In this document: piece after piece, positions 51,363-59,712 of the stretch
Layout of the letters: the number at the start of each line of letters is the position of its first letter
Position numbering within the stretch: position 1 is the stretch's first letter
From: Hymenobacter sp. APR13
GTDB taxonomy: Bacteria; Bacteroidota; Bacteroidia; Cytophagales; Hymenobacteraceae
NCBI RefSeq assembly: GCF_000737515.1
Contig: NZ_CP006587.1
Span: 248,001 to 312,000, forward strand
Direction: 5' to 3'
DNA: 64,000 nt
Notes under the pieces: model-generated
The model's input: only the letters and a program-made list of their open reading frames with translations
What the model was told of the DNA's origin: nothing
Databases searched by the model: none
Program-made: the position numbers and the translations under genes

Positions 51363-52286
51363 TTATACCCGCTCCGGCAGAAACACCTCAGCCAGCATGC
51401 ACCGCACGCTGCCGCCGCCTATCGTTTCGATGGTGGGGATGGGCAGCGGCAGCAGCGTGGCGTAAGCGCTCAGCGTGTGGCGCTGGGCGGGCGTGAGGGC
51501 GTCGTGGGCGCTTTGCGAAAGGGCCAGCAGCGCCGGGCCGGCGGCGGGCTGCAGCGCCAGCATGTTGCCGGCGAAGCGCGCCACCTGCGCCAGCGTAATG
51601 TCCACGATTTCGTGGCCGGTTTCCTGCAGCGAGGCCACCACGGCGGCGCGCTCGGCAGCGGCGCGGATGCTTTCCAGGCACACCACCGCAAACCCCGGCC
51701 CGATGCTCAGCAGCACATTGGTGTGGTAGATTTCCTGCCCCTGCGCGTCCTGCGCCCGAAACGCCACCGGCCGGTAGCCCAGCTCGGCGCACACCTCCGC
51801 CAGCAGCGCCGCATCGGTACGGGGCGACAGGCCGGCGTAGGCCACGCGGTGCTCGTGGTCGAAAATGATGCTGCCGGTGCCTTCCAGAAACACGGCCTGC
51901 TCTTCCCGCGCTGAGTAGTCTAGCACTTCCGTCACGGCAAACTCTTGGGCCAGCGCGGCTACCAGGTCGGGGCGGCGCTCCAGGCGGCGGTTGGGGGCGC
52001 ACATGGGGTAGAGCAGCACCCGGCCGTCGGCGTGCAGCGTGAGCCAGTTGTTGGGAAACACGGCGTCGGGCCTGGCGGGCGAGGGTGCGTCCTCGAACAC
52101 CAGCACCCGCAGGCCGTGCCCCCGCAGCTGCGCCACGGCCGCGTCGAACTCCGCTACGGCCCGGGCCTGCAGCTCGGCGGGCGTGTGTCCGGCCATAAAC
52201 TGCTGAAACGAATTGGAAGGCGCGGTTACGGGGTTGAAGCCGAAGCTGGCCGGGCGCACCATCAGCACGGTAGAAGCAGACTGCAT
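51363..52286 (-). CDS. ctlX: Citrulline utilisation hydrolase CtlX-like
   Basis: A 307-residue protein of the arginine-deiminase/amidinotransferase fold. 'VLMVRPASFGFNPVTAPSNS' starts the domain, 'DAVFPNNWLTLHADGRVLLY' and 'FLEGTGSIIFDHEHRVAYAG' are family motifs, 'IYHTNVLLSIGPGFAVVCLE' contains the catalytic His region and 'ETIGGGSVRCMLAEVFLP' holds the nucleophile Cys near the end. The family is linked to citrulline or arginine-type substrates. ATG 52286 is chosen; 52382 is without similarity. Divergent from the next gene. Confidence 0.87.
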   Translation of the reverse strand: MQSASTVLMVRPASFGFNPVTAPSNSFQQFMAGHTPAELQARAVAEFDAAVAQLRGHGLRVLVFEDAPSPARPDAVFPNNWLTLHADGRVLLYPMCAPNRRLERRPDLVAALAQEFAVTEVLDYSAREEQAVFLEGTGSIIFDHEHRVAYAGLSPRTDAALLAEVCAELGYRPVAFRAQDAQGQEIYHTNVLLSIGPGFAVVCLESIRAAAERAAVVASLQETGHEIVDITLAQVARFAGNMLALQPAAGPALLALSQSAHDALTPAQRHTLSAYATLLPLPIPTIETIGGGSVRCMLAEVFLPERV

Positions 52287-52393
52287 CTGGAAGGAATAAG
52301 AGGTGAGGGCTGTAAATATGCAGCCCCGCCCCCAAACCCGCTGAACTATGCGCCTCCCACCCCGTAGAGCATAGTCCCTCACGTTCTTCCTGC

Positions 52394-52798
52394 ATGTACC
52401 ACGCCTTACCCGCCCGCGACTTTCTCGACCTCACCTATCGGGATGATGTCTGCTTCATTATCAACCGGATTCTGCGCCCGCTGGCGCCCACCGAGGCCCA
52501 GGAGGCCTACGCCCTGATGCTGGACGCCGCCAACCAACACGGCTGCCAGCACTGGCTCATTGACCTGCGCCGCCACAATACATACGAGCCTGAGATGCTG
52601 ACCACGTTCTTTCCGCAGGCTGGCGACCAACCTGGTAAGCTGACCTACTTAGCCTATCTGGTGTCACCGATGCTACTGGCCGACATCGAAGGGCAAGAAG
52701 ACACTCCCCTACCTTCGCACTACGACAACCTTCCGTTTCGCGTACAGCTGTTCGTCGACGAGCTAGCGGCGCAGGAGTGGCTGACCAGCAACCACTAA
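52394..52798 (+). CDS. Hypothetical cytoplasmic protein, STAS-like length
   Basis: A 134-residue protein with alternating beta and helix ('HWLIDLRRHNTYEPEMLTTF', 'LTYLAYLVSPMLLADIEGQE'). It resembles in length and pattern the small SpoIIAA/STAS-like group but lacks a clear phosphorylated Ser, so I leave it unassigned. It starts 107 nt from the divergent ctlX start, and between them ACTATGC and GCATAGT form a 7-bp inverted repeat that might be an operator. Start ATG 52394. Confidence 0.7.
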   Translation: MYHALPARDFLDLTYRDDVCFIINRILRPLAPTEAQEAYALMLDAANQHGCQHWLIDLRRHNTYEPEMLTTFFPQAGDQPGKLTYLAYLVSPMLLADIEGQEDTPLPSHYDNLPFRVQLFVDELAAQEWLTSNH

Positions 52799-52905
52799 GC
52801 AGCAACTAAACCAGTCTGAACGTTCTGAATACCAGCTAGGCAGTTGCCGTCGGCTAATTTTCTGGGAATGGCATCCGTTGCGAAGCAGTAAGGAGCACGA
52901 GGGTG

Positions 52906-52913
52906 TACCTTTA
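52906..52913 (+). promoter_or_regulatory. Candidate -7 box before the amylase gene
   Basis: TACCTTTA matches TAnnTTTG except for the last base and lies 24 nt before the start codon. TTG at 52878-52880 could be the -33 part, with a slightly long spacing of 25 nt. Confidence 0.35.
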
Positions 52914-52937
52914 TGATTCGTCTCTGATAAAATTCCT

Positions 52938-55514
52938 ATGAAACACCTTTTACTTCTTTTCACGCTGCTGCTGGGCTTTGCCAGGGCGCAGGCCGGCCAG
53001 CTCACCTTTCGGGTAGACCTGGGGACGCGCACGGTGCCCGCGGGCGGGGTGCACGTAGCGGGCACCTTCCAGGCTCCGGCCGGGTTTCCGGCCAACTGGA
53101 ACCCCGCCACCACGGCCCTCACCGACCCCGACGGCGACCATATCTGGGAAGCAACCGTGACGGTGCCGGCCGGCGTGTATCTCTACAAGTTTGTGAACGG
53201 CGACACCTGGGGCGGCGCCGAGCTGGTACCCGCCGACTGCGGCCTCGCTGATGGCGGCGGCAACGTAAACCGGCAGGTGGTGGTGGGTGGCACGGCCGTG
53301 CGTCTGCCCATCGTGGCCTTCGGCGACTGCGCCACTCAGGTACGCTTTGCCGTGGACATGAACGGCCAGACCGTAGCGGCCGGCGGCGTGCATGTGGTGG
53401 GCAACTTCCAGACCCTGGCCGGCTACGGCGCTAACGACGACCCCACTGCCCTGCCCCTACGCGACGACAACAACGACGGCATCTTTGAGGCGCAGATTTC
53501 GCTGCCTGCCCCCGGCCGCTTTCAGTACCGCTTCGTGAACGGCAGCACGCTGGCTGCCGCCGAAACCGTGCCCGCCGCCTGCGGCACCCCCGACGCCGCC
53601 GGCACCCTCACCCGCGTGCTCGACGCCACCACGGCCGCCACGACTACGCCCGCCTTCTGCTTCGGGTCGTGCGCGCCGTGCAGCGGCGGGCAGCCCGGCA
53701 CCAACTACGCCACGCACTGGTGGAACGACGCCGTATTCTACGAGATTCTGGTGCGCAGCTTCCAGGACAGCAACGGCGACGGCAAAGGCGACTTCGTGGG
53801 CATGACCCAGCGGCTGGACTACCTCAACGACGGCAACCCCGCCACTACCACCGACCTGGGCGTGACCGGCATCTGGTTGATGCCCATGATGGAGTCGCCG
53901 AGCTACCACGGCTACGACGTGAGCGACTACAAGGCCACCGAAGCCGACTACGGCAGCATGGCCGAGTTTGAGGCATTTCTGGCCGCCGCCCACCAGCGTG
54001 GCATCAAGGTCATCATCGACCTGGTGCTCAACCACTCTTCCAGCCGGCATCCGTGGTTTACGCAGGCCGTCGGCAACGCCAACAGCCCCACACGCGACTG
54101 GTACCGGTGGTCGAGCACCAACCCGGGCTACCTGGGCCCCTGGGGCCAGACGGTGTGGTACCCGCGCGGCGGCAGCTACAACTACGCCCTGTTCTGGAGC
54201 GAAATGCCCGACCTGAACTGGCGCAACCCCCAGGTGCGGGCCGCCATGTGGGACGTCAGCCGGTTCTGGCTGCGCAAAGGCGTGGACGGCTACCGCCTCG
54301 ACGCCGTGAAGTATCTGGTAGAAGACGGCACTACGCTGCTGGACACGCCCGAAACCCTGGCGACGCTGGAAGAATTTCACGACTCCGTGCGGGCCGTAAA
54401 CCCGGCGGCCCTGACGGTGGGCGAAGCCTGGAGCAACACCCGCCTGGTGGTGCCCTACGTCAGCAACGACCGGCTGGACCTGTGCTTTGAGTTTGATCTG
54501 GCCGAAAGCATCATCAACGCCGTCAACCAGGGCAGCGCCACCGGCCTGCGCACGCAGCTCAACCTCGTCAACACGCTTTACCCCAAGCTGCAGTACGCCA
54601 CCTTCCTCACCAACCACGACCAGAACCGCGTTTTCGATGTGCTGGGCAGCAACCCGGCCCGCATGAAGCAGGCAGCGGCCCTGTACCTGACCATGCCGGG
54701 CGTGCCGTTTCTGTACTATGGCGAAGAGCTGGGCATGGCCGGCACCGGCCCCGACGAAGACAAGCGCCGCCCGATGCAGTGGACGGCGGGCACCCAGGGC
54801 GGCTTCACCACGGGCACTCCGTGGCGCGCCCTCAACGCCAACTACCGCCAGTTCAACGTCGCCAGCGCCCAGGCCGATCCGGCTTCGCTGCTCAACCACT
54901 ACAAGAAGCTGATTGCCCTGCGCACCACGCACGAAACGCTACGCAAAGGCTACTATCTGCCGGCCGCCGCCTCGGTACCGGCAGTAATGGCCTATGCGCG
55001 GGTGTATGAGCAGCAGGCCACGGTGGTAGCCACCAACCTGAGCGGCACCGCGGCCAGCACTCCGGCGTTGTCGCTGGGCATTTCCACGCTGGCGGCCGGC
55101 ACCTACCAGGTGACGGACCTCTACAGCGGCCAGGCAGCCGGCACCGTGGTGGTAGACGCGCAAGGTGGCTTCAGCAACTGGACGGCCACTCTGCCCGCGC
55201 TGGCGCCCAACGGCACCTGGATGCTGCAGCTGCGCGCGGCCACCGTCAACAGCACCGCCAGCGCCAAGCCGGCATTTGCCCTGGCCCTGTACCCCAACCC
55301 CGCCACAGGCCCGGTGCGCCTGGCCCTGGCCGCCGCCCCGGCCGCCAGCAGCCAAGTACAGGTTTTCGACCTGACCGGCCGACTGGTACACACTGCCCGG
55401 TTTGCGGGCAGCAGCTATATCCTGCCCACCACTCAGCTACTGGCCGGCACGTATTTCGTGCGGGTGCAGTCGGGGGCGGCAGTGGCCGTGCAGCGGCTGG
55501 TGCTGGAGCGGTAG
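52938..55514 (+). CDS. T9SS-exported alpha-amylase (GH13) with two N-terminal modules
   Basis: An 858-residue secreted amylase. Signal peptide residues 1-18; two related beta-sandwich modules at ~20-113 and ~133-230 ('VAGTFQAPAGFPANW' and 'VVGNFQTLAGYGAN' start similar blocks) look like starch-binding or E-set domains; the GH13 barrel follows from ~263. Catalytic residues are Asp455 ('GYRLDAVKYL'), Glu496 ('LTVGEAWSN') and Asp561 ('FLTNHDQNRVFDVL'). A T9SS sorting end begins at ~785 ('LALYPNPATGPVRLALAAAP', final 'VQRLVLER'). It would break down starch at the cell surface. ATG 52938 gives the signal peptide. Confidence 0.93.
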   Translation: MKHLLLLFTLLLGFARAQAGQLTFRVDLGTRTVPAGGVHVAGTFQAPAGFPANWNPATTALTDPDGDHIWEATVTVPAGVYLYKFVNGDTWGGAELVPADCGLADGGGNVNRQVVVGGTAVRLPIVAFGDCATQVRFAVDMNGQTVAAGGVHVVGNFQTLAGYGANDDPTALPLRDDNNDGIFEAQISLPAPGRFQYRFVNGSTLAAAETVPAACGTPDAAGTLTRVLDATTAATTTPAFCFGSCAPCSGGQPGTNYATHWWNDAVFYEILVRSFQDSNGDGKGDFVGMTQRLDYLNDGNPATTTDLGVTGIWLMPMMESPSYHGYDVSDYKATEADYGSMAEFEAFLAAAHQRGIKVIIDLVLNHSSSRHPWFTQAVGNANSPTRDWYRWSSTNPGYLGPWGQTVWYPRGGSYNYALFWSEMPDLNWRNPQVRAAMWDVSRFWLRKGVDGYRLDAVKYLVEDGTTLLDTPETLATLEEFHDSVRAVNPAALTVGEAWSNTRLVVPYVSNDRLDLCFEFDLAESIINAVNQGSATGLRTQLNLVNTLYPKLQYATFLTNHDQNRVFDVLGSNPARMKQAAALYLTMPGVPFLYYGEELGMAGTGPDEDKRRPMQWTAGTQGGFTTGTPWRALNANYRQFNVASAQADPASLLNHYKKLIALRTTHETLRKGYYLPAAASVPAVMAYARVYEQQATVVATNLSGTAASTPALSLGISTLAAGTYQVTDLYSGQAAGTVVVDAQGGFSNWTATLPALAPNGTWMLQLRAATVNSTASAKPAFALALYPNPATGPVRLALAAAPAASSQVQVFDLTGRLVHTARFAGSSYILPTTQLLAGTYFVRVQSGAAVAVQRLVLER

Positions 55515-55523
55515 GCTACAGGA

Positions 55524-55553
55524 GCAGCCAGCGCCGCTTCGGGCGCTGGCTGC
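55524..55553 (+). terminator. Hairpin after the amylase gene
   Basis: GCAGCCAGCGCC and GGCGCTGGCTGC pair perfectly around a 6-nt loop, ten nt after the amylase stop. There is no T run, so termination is probable but not typical. Confidence 0.6.
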
Positions 55554-55624
55554 CCTTAAGGCTTGGCAGCAATGGCTTTAGCGCAGAGATTCTACAAAGA
55601 GGCTTACGCAACCCAGCAACACAA

Positions 55625-55658
55625 AAAAAGGAGCATGCCGGGTGGCATGCTCCTTTTT
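55625..55658 (-). terminator. Terminator of the cold-shock gene
   Basis: AAAAAGGAGCATGCC and GGCATGCTCCTTTTT form a perfect 15-bp stem with a GGGT loop. On the minus strand it ends in T7, fitting an intrinsic terminator about 20 nt after the csp stop. Confidence 0.88.
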
Positions 55659-55677
55659 CTATAGGCGGTGAGGGAAA

Positions 55678-55869
55678 CTACGCGCGGCGTACTTTCACAG
55701 CGTTCAGACCTTTACGGCCTTCTTCTACCTCGAACTCAACCTTGTCGTTGTCGCGGATTTCGTCGATCAGACCGGTTACGTGAACGAATACGTCCTGGCC
55801 GGTGGCGGCGTCGTTGATGAAACCAAAGCCTTTGGTTTCATTGAAGAATTTTACTGTTCCTGTTGACAT
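55678..55869 (-). CDS. Cold-shock protein (CspA family)
   Basis: A 63-residue cold-shock domain that binds single-stranded RNA and DNA. RNP1 is 'KGFGFI' and RNP2 'VFVHV', both complete. Length is normal for Bacteroidota Csp proteins. A leader of ~100 nt may lie upstream, as is usual for cold-induced mRNAs. Confidence 0.96.
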   Translation of the reverse strand: MSTGTVKFFNETKGFGFINDAATGQDVFVHVTGLIDEIRDNDKVEFEVEEGRKGLNAVKVRRA

Positions 55870-56247
55870 GATGCTTAGGAAATGAAAGGAAATGAAGCAA
55901 CCGGCAACGAAACTCTACAATAATTCAGCATAGCGAATCAATGGTAGCGGTACGAGGCTATTTGCCTTTAACGATGTAAATATAGGGCTTATTTTCATTC
56001 CGCCGGACCTCGGCACAGAAGCAGAGGCTTGGTGGGTAGGTTACTGGTGCTGCAGATCCTGATTTTGCTAGTCTGTCTTGTTCTCATTTCCGCCATTCAG
56101 CAGCCAGAAAGGCATTTTCGAGGTTTTTTCCTTTCCTGCCGCTATTCGCCAAAATAGCCGCCGCGCTCAACCTCTCCCCCTCCCTTAAAACCGAAAACGG
56201 CGGAGTCATGGCAGCAGCCGGACAGCATTCCAGCTCGGCAATACGTG
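55870..56247. other. Region between the cold-shock and BLUF genes
   Basis: About 380 bases. The right part is the end of the BLUF transcript area; the left part holds the csp leader and candidate promoter. Frames through it are shadows. No RNA gene is recognised. Confidence 0.45.
55977..55984 (-). promoter_or_regulatory. Candidate -7 box for the cold-shock gene
   Basis: The minus strand reads TATATTTA, matching TAnnTTTG except the final base. It would give a leader of ~100 nt, the usual form for cold-shock genes. Confidence 0.3.
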
Positions 56248-56676
56248 TCAAAACTGCCAGCCGTCTTCCACCACAAACGAGCGGAGCAGGTACAGCATGC
56301 CGTCGTCCATTGCGGGCAGGTGCTGGTCGAGAAAGTCGGAGCGGTGGGGGTTGATGTAGCCGGTCAGCCGAACGAAATCCTCCCCGGAAAGCGGCTGAAA
56401 GCCCATAGACCACTCGGGGAAGATGCGCTGCTGAATGAAGCCGTTGGAAAGCACCTGGATGCCAGTGTGACGGTGGTCGGCTTCGATGCGGCTAAACAGC
56501 GCCTCCGTAGTATGCGGCTCGCCTTCGAGCACCTGTAGATAGTTGTCGTTGCTGAAGAGCAACAGCCCCGTAAAGCCTAGTTGGCGGTTGCTGGCCCGCG
56601 CCTATCTGAGCAGCTGCCGGAGAGCAGCAGTGGTGGGGTGCCCTACGGCCATGCTCTGATAGACAATATGGTGCAT
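56248..56676 (-). pseudogene. BLUF-domain gene with an in-frame stop
   Basis: From ATG 56676 the frame reads 'MHHIVYQSMAVGHPTTAALR' then 'QLLR', meets TAG at 56602-56604, and continues in the same frame as 'ARASNRQLGFTGLLLFSNDN' and 'YLQVLEGEPHTTEALFSRIE' to the normal end at 56248. The stop aligns with Gln25 of the intact BLUF copy, so one C-to-T change (CAG to TAG) explains it. Tyr6, Asn, Gln and Trp ('FPEWSMGF') of the flavin site are kept. Without readthrough only a 24-residue stub is made. Confidence 0.88.
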
Positions 56677-56864
56677 ACCGCAGCAGACTACAGCAGCAGC
56701 CCGCCGCAACTCTGAAAGTACCGATTTGCAGGAGCGAAAACAAGCTAAACCGTAGACAGGCCGGCCTTATCGGCACCTTGTACCCTGGCCGGCTACCAGC
56801 CAGCATAACCTTCGGGGGCGCAACCGGGTATTACGGCCTCACTCCGACCTCTTCTGACACCCGA

Positions 56865-57809
56865 ATGGCTACTACCTCACAACCTGCCGCTGCGGCTCCT
56901 TCCTCTCCCGATAAGCCACTCATCGTGCTGGCCGGCGCTACCGGGCAGCTGGGTTTGCTGATTGCCCACTTCCTGCGCCAGCGCGGCGCCGCGGTGCGGG
57001 CCCTGGTGCGCTCCGGCGCAGTAGCCGGGGCCGAGGCGACTTCGCTGCGGCTGCAAGGCGTGGAAGTGGTAGCCGCCGACTACTCCGATCCAACGGCTCT
57101 TACAGAGGCCTGCGTCGGGGCAAGTTGCGTGGTATCGGCGCTTTCGGGGCTGCGGGAGGTAATTGTGGATGCCCAGACGCAGCTGCTCGACGCGGCCGTA
57201 GCCGCCGGCGTGCCGCGCTTCATCCCCTCCGATTATTCGGCCGATTTTACGCGGCTGCCCGACGGCTCGAACCGTAACTTCGATCTGCGGCGGGAGTTTC
57301 AGCGGCGACTGGAGCAGGCGCCCATTCAGGCCACATCCGTGCTCAACGGCATGTTCATGGACCTGCTGACCGGGCAGGCGCCCGTGGTGCTGCCGGGCCC
57401 GAAGCGCGTGGTGTACTGGGGCGACGCCGACCAGCCGCTGGACTTCACGACCATGAGCAACGCCGCCGAATTTACGGCCGCCGCGGCCCTCGACCCTACC
57501 ACGCCGCGCTACCTGCGCGTGGCAGGCGAGGTGGCCAGCATCCGGGGGCTGCAGGCGGCGGCGGCGCGGGCGACGGGGCAGCCGTTCAAGCTGTTTCGGG
57601 TAGGCGGGCTAGGAGCCTTTGCCAAGATAATAAAGGTTACGAAAGCGCTGATGCCCGCCAGCAACGAGGTATTCCCGCCGTGGCAGGGCATGCAGTACCT
57701 GCACAATATGTTCAGCGGGCAGGCCAAGCTGGCTGAGCCGCTCGACAACGGCCGGTACCCCGAAATCCGGTGGACGCAGGTGCACGAAGTGCTGGCCGGG
57801 CGCCAGTAG
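56865..57809 (+). CDS. NmrA-like NAD(P)-binding reductase
   Basis: A 314-residue atypical short-chain dehydrogenase. The cofactor site is 'IVLAGATGQLGLLIAHFLRQ', and 'GVEVVAADYSDPTALTEACV' and 'GVPRFIPSDYSADFTRLPDG' fit the NmrA/isoflavone-reductase-like group, whose members are reductases or redox sensors. An N-terminal ~17-residue extension is low-complexity. The substrate is not known. ATG 56865 is chosen; 56778 has no similarity. Confidence 0.83.
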   Translation: MATTSQPAAAAPSSPDKPLIVLAGATGQLGLLIAHFLRQRGAAVRALVRSGAVAGAEATSLRLQGVEVVAADYSDPTALTEACVGASCVVSALSGLREVIVDAQTQLLDAAVAAGVPRFIPSDYSADFTRLPDGSNRNFDLRREFQRRLEQAPIQATSVLNGMFMDLLTGQAPVVLPGPKRVVYWGDADQPLDFTTMSNAAEFTAAAALDPTTPRYLRVAGEVASIRGLQAAAARATGQPFKLFRVGGLGAFAKIIKVTKALMPASNEVFPPWQGMQYLHNMFSGQAKLAEPLDNGRYPEIRWTQVHEVLAGRQ

Positions 57810-57869
57810 CACTTGGCGGTCTGCGCCGACAATCCGGATTCGTTCAGCGCAGAACCTGCACCACCCGGC

Positions 57870-58061
57870 TTATGCCTTGGCCGTTGAGGAAGCGGCCGGT
57901 ACATGCTGCACGGCGTCGCGCGGGAACGTGACGGGGCCCTGCAAGCGGTTCTGCTCATCAAACCAGGTACAGGTTGTTTCCTTAAGGGTGAGCTTCACGA
58001 TTGTCATAACCGGACCACCGGACTGCAGCCGAACGGTGTCGCCTAGGGTATAAGCTGCCAT
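57870..58061 (-). CDS. Small YodC/DUF2158-like protein
   Basis: A 63-residue protein with 'YTLGDTVRLQSGGPVMTIVK' followed by 'CTWFDEQNRLQGPVTFPRDA', the pattern of the YodC (DUF2158) family of small SH3-like proteins. It has no known enzymatic role. ATG 58061 is chosen by family; the frame to 58154 overlaps the AT-rich gap. A promoter is not clear. Confidence 0.78.
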   Translation of the reverse strand: MAAYTLGDTVRLQSGGPVMTIVKLTLKETTCTWFDEQNRLQGPVTFPRDAVQHVPAASSTAKA

Positions 58062-58243
58062 TGTGTAGGTAGGAATGGATGATGGCGCCACGCTGACACG
58101 CATCAGGAAATAGGTAGCCGCAATACTACCAAATTCGGTGCAGCTGCGCCACATGCCAGGCAGTTCGGCCGGGCCGGGGCATTTTATCGTAAGCCCAAGG
58201 CTGTACCGGCTGCCTCGGCCGATCTGCCTCCCTCCTGCCGCCT

Positions 58244-59086
58244 ATGGATATCCGCCCCCGCGAAAACGCGCCCGCCTGGAAGCAAAACGCCTACCGCATC
58301 ATTTTCGAGTCGGATACGCGGGCGGGGCAGCTGTTTGATATCGTGCTGCTGGTGGCCATCGTGCTGAGCGTGCTGGCCGTGATGCTGGAAAGCGTCCGCA
58401 GCATTGAGGCGCAGTATGGGCCCGCGTTGCGGGTAGTGGAATGGGTGTTTACGGGGCTGTTTCTGGTGGAATACGGGCTGCGCCTGCTGGTGGTGCGGCG
58501 GCCGCTGGCCTACGCGCTGAGTTTGCTCGGCATCATTGATTTCCTGGCCATCGTGCCCACGCTGGCGGCGCTGGTGCTGGCCGGCAGCCGCTACCTGCTC
58601 GTGATACGGACACTGCGGCTGCTGCGGGTGTTCCGCATCTTCAAGCTGGGCCGGTTTGTGGGCGAAGGCGAGTTTATCGTGCAGGCGCTGCGGGCTAGCC
58701 GTTTCAAGATTCTGGTGTTCCTGACGGCCGTTTTCACCCTCACCATTGTGGTGGGCACGCTGATGTACGTGGTAGAAGGCGGGCAGAACGGCTTCACCAG
58801 CATCCCGAAAAGTGTGTACTGGGCCATCGTGACGCTGACCACAGTTGGCTACGGCGACATTTCGCCGGCCACAGTGCTGGGCCAGAGTTTGGCATCGGTG
58901 CTGATGATTATGGGCTACGCCATCATTGCCGTGCCGACGGGTATCGTGTCGGCCCAGATGGCGCTGCCGGCCGGCGCCACCCCCGCCGCCCCGCCCGCTT
59001 TCAAGCAGGTGATATGCCACGTGTGCCAGGCCCAGGAGCACCGCCCCGACGCCGAGTATTGCTGGCGCTGCGGCGAGAAGCTGTAG
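58244..59086 (+). CDS. Voltage-gated-type K+ channel with C-terminal zinc ribbon
   Basis: A 280-residue channel. Helices S1-S4 lie at ~28-132; S4 has the spaced Arg residues of a voltage sensor ('RYLLVIRTLRLLRVFRIFKL', Arg116, 122, 125, 128, 131). The pore loop 'TTVGYGD' (199-205) is the K+ filter, and S6 follows. The tail 'VICHVCQAQEHRPDAEYCWR' with Cys258, 261, 273 and 276 forms a CxxC-CxxC zinc-ribbon-like end, not usual for this family. Start ATG 58244. Its neighbours give no functional link. Confidence 0.9.
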   Translation: MDIRPRENAPAWKQNAYRIIFESDTRAGQLFDIVLLVAIVLSVLAVMLESVRSIEAQYGPALRVVEWVFTGLFLVEYGLRLLVVRRPLAYALSLLGIIDFLAIVPTLAALVLAGSRYLLVIRTLRLLRVFRIFKLGRFVGEGEFIVQALRASRFKILVFLTAVFTLTIVVGTLMYVVEGGQNGFTSIPKSVYWAIVTLTTVGYGDISPATVLGQSLASVLMIMGYAIIAVPTGIVSAQMALPAGATPAAPPAFKQVICHVCQAQEHRPDAEYCWRCGEKL

Positions 59087-59101
59087 CGGGACGTACGCGC
59101 G

Positions 59102-59587
59102 CTACTTTGCGCCCAACTCCGGCGGCACTATCAGCCACTTGAAACTGACGCCTTTTGCGTCGTTGGGGGCTAGTTTCGGCCTGTCGGGCTTAGGTGCGGG
59201 TTTGGCGTAGGGGCGCTGCGAACCGTCGGCAGCTACTATCAGCAGGTTTTCATAGGGGATGAACATGAAAAGATGGTCGCCGGGCTGGGCTACGCGCTGC
59301 AACGCCCGCAGGTCGAGGCGGGACTGAGATACGAGCATGATGGGCAGCACTGGCCGGCCGGCCCGAACCAAGGTGACTTCGGCGCCGGTGGCGCGGTAGC
59401 TGCCGGCCGCCGGACAGCCGGGAGCGGGCACCAGGCGCATCTGCGCGCTGGCGGGCAGCGTGCTGCCGGTAGCTGGTATGGCCTGCCCGTTGTGCAGCAC
59501 CTGCAGCACGGGGGCAGAGCAGTCGGTTTGGGCAGTGGCCACGTTGGCCGCCAGGCAGCCGAGTATTGTAAAGAAGACTTTATACAT
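59102..59587 (-). CDS. Secreted hypothetical protein, GldM C-terminal-like
   Basis: A 161-residue protein with a signal peptide ('MYKVFFTILGCLAANVATAQ'). The mature part is beta-rich; 'GAEVTLVRAGRPVLPIMLV' and 'QRVAQPGDHLFMFIPYENLL' look like the C-terminal domain of the gliding/T9SS protein GldM, but the match is by eye and weak. No sorting domain is seen. It ends just after the channel gene, convergent with it. Confidence 0.6.
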   Translation of the reverse strand: MYKVFFTILGCLAANVATAQTDCSAPVLQVLHNGQAIPATGSTLPASAQMRLVPAPGCPAAGSYRATGAEVTLVRAGRPVLPIMLVSQSRLDLRALQRVAQPGDHLFMFIPYENLLIVAADGSQRPYAKPAPKPDRPKLAPNDAKGVSFKWLIVPPELGAK

Positions 59588-59712
59588 GGCCTAAGAACTA
59601 AAGATGCAACACCTAACAGCGCTGGGCTTCAACGTAGCGGCTGCCAACCAGCGTATTACTAGATAAAAATAATAAAGCCTCCTACAGGCATTCCACGCAC
59701 CCACTTCCCTGC

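Noticed and set aside
56084..56413. Minus-strand frame overlapping the third BLUF gene
   Set aside because: It is the alternative frame of the BLUF gene and its flank.
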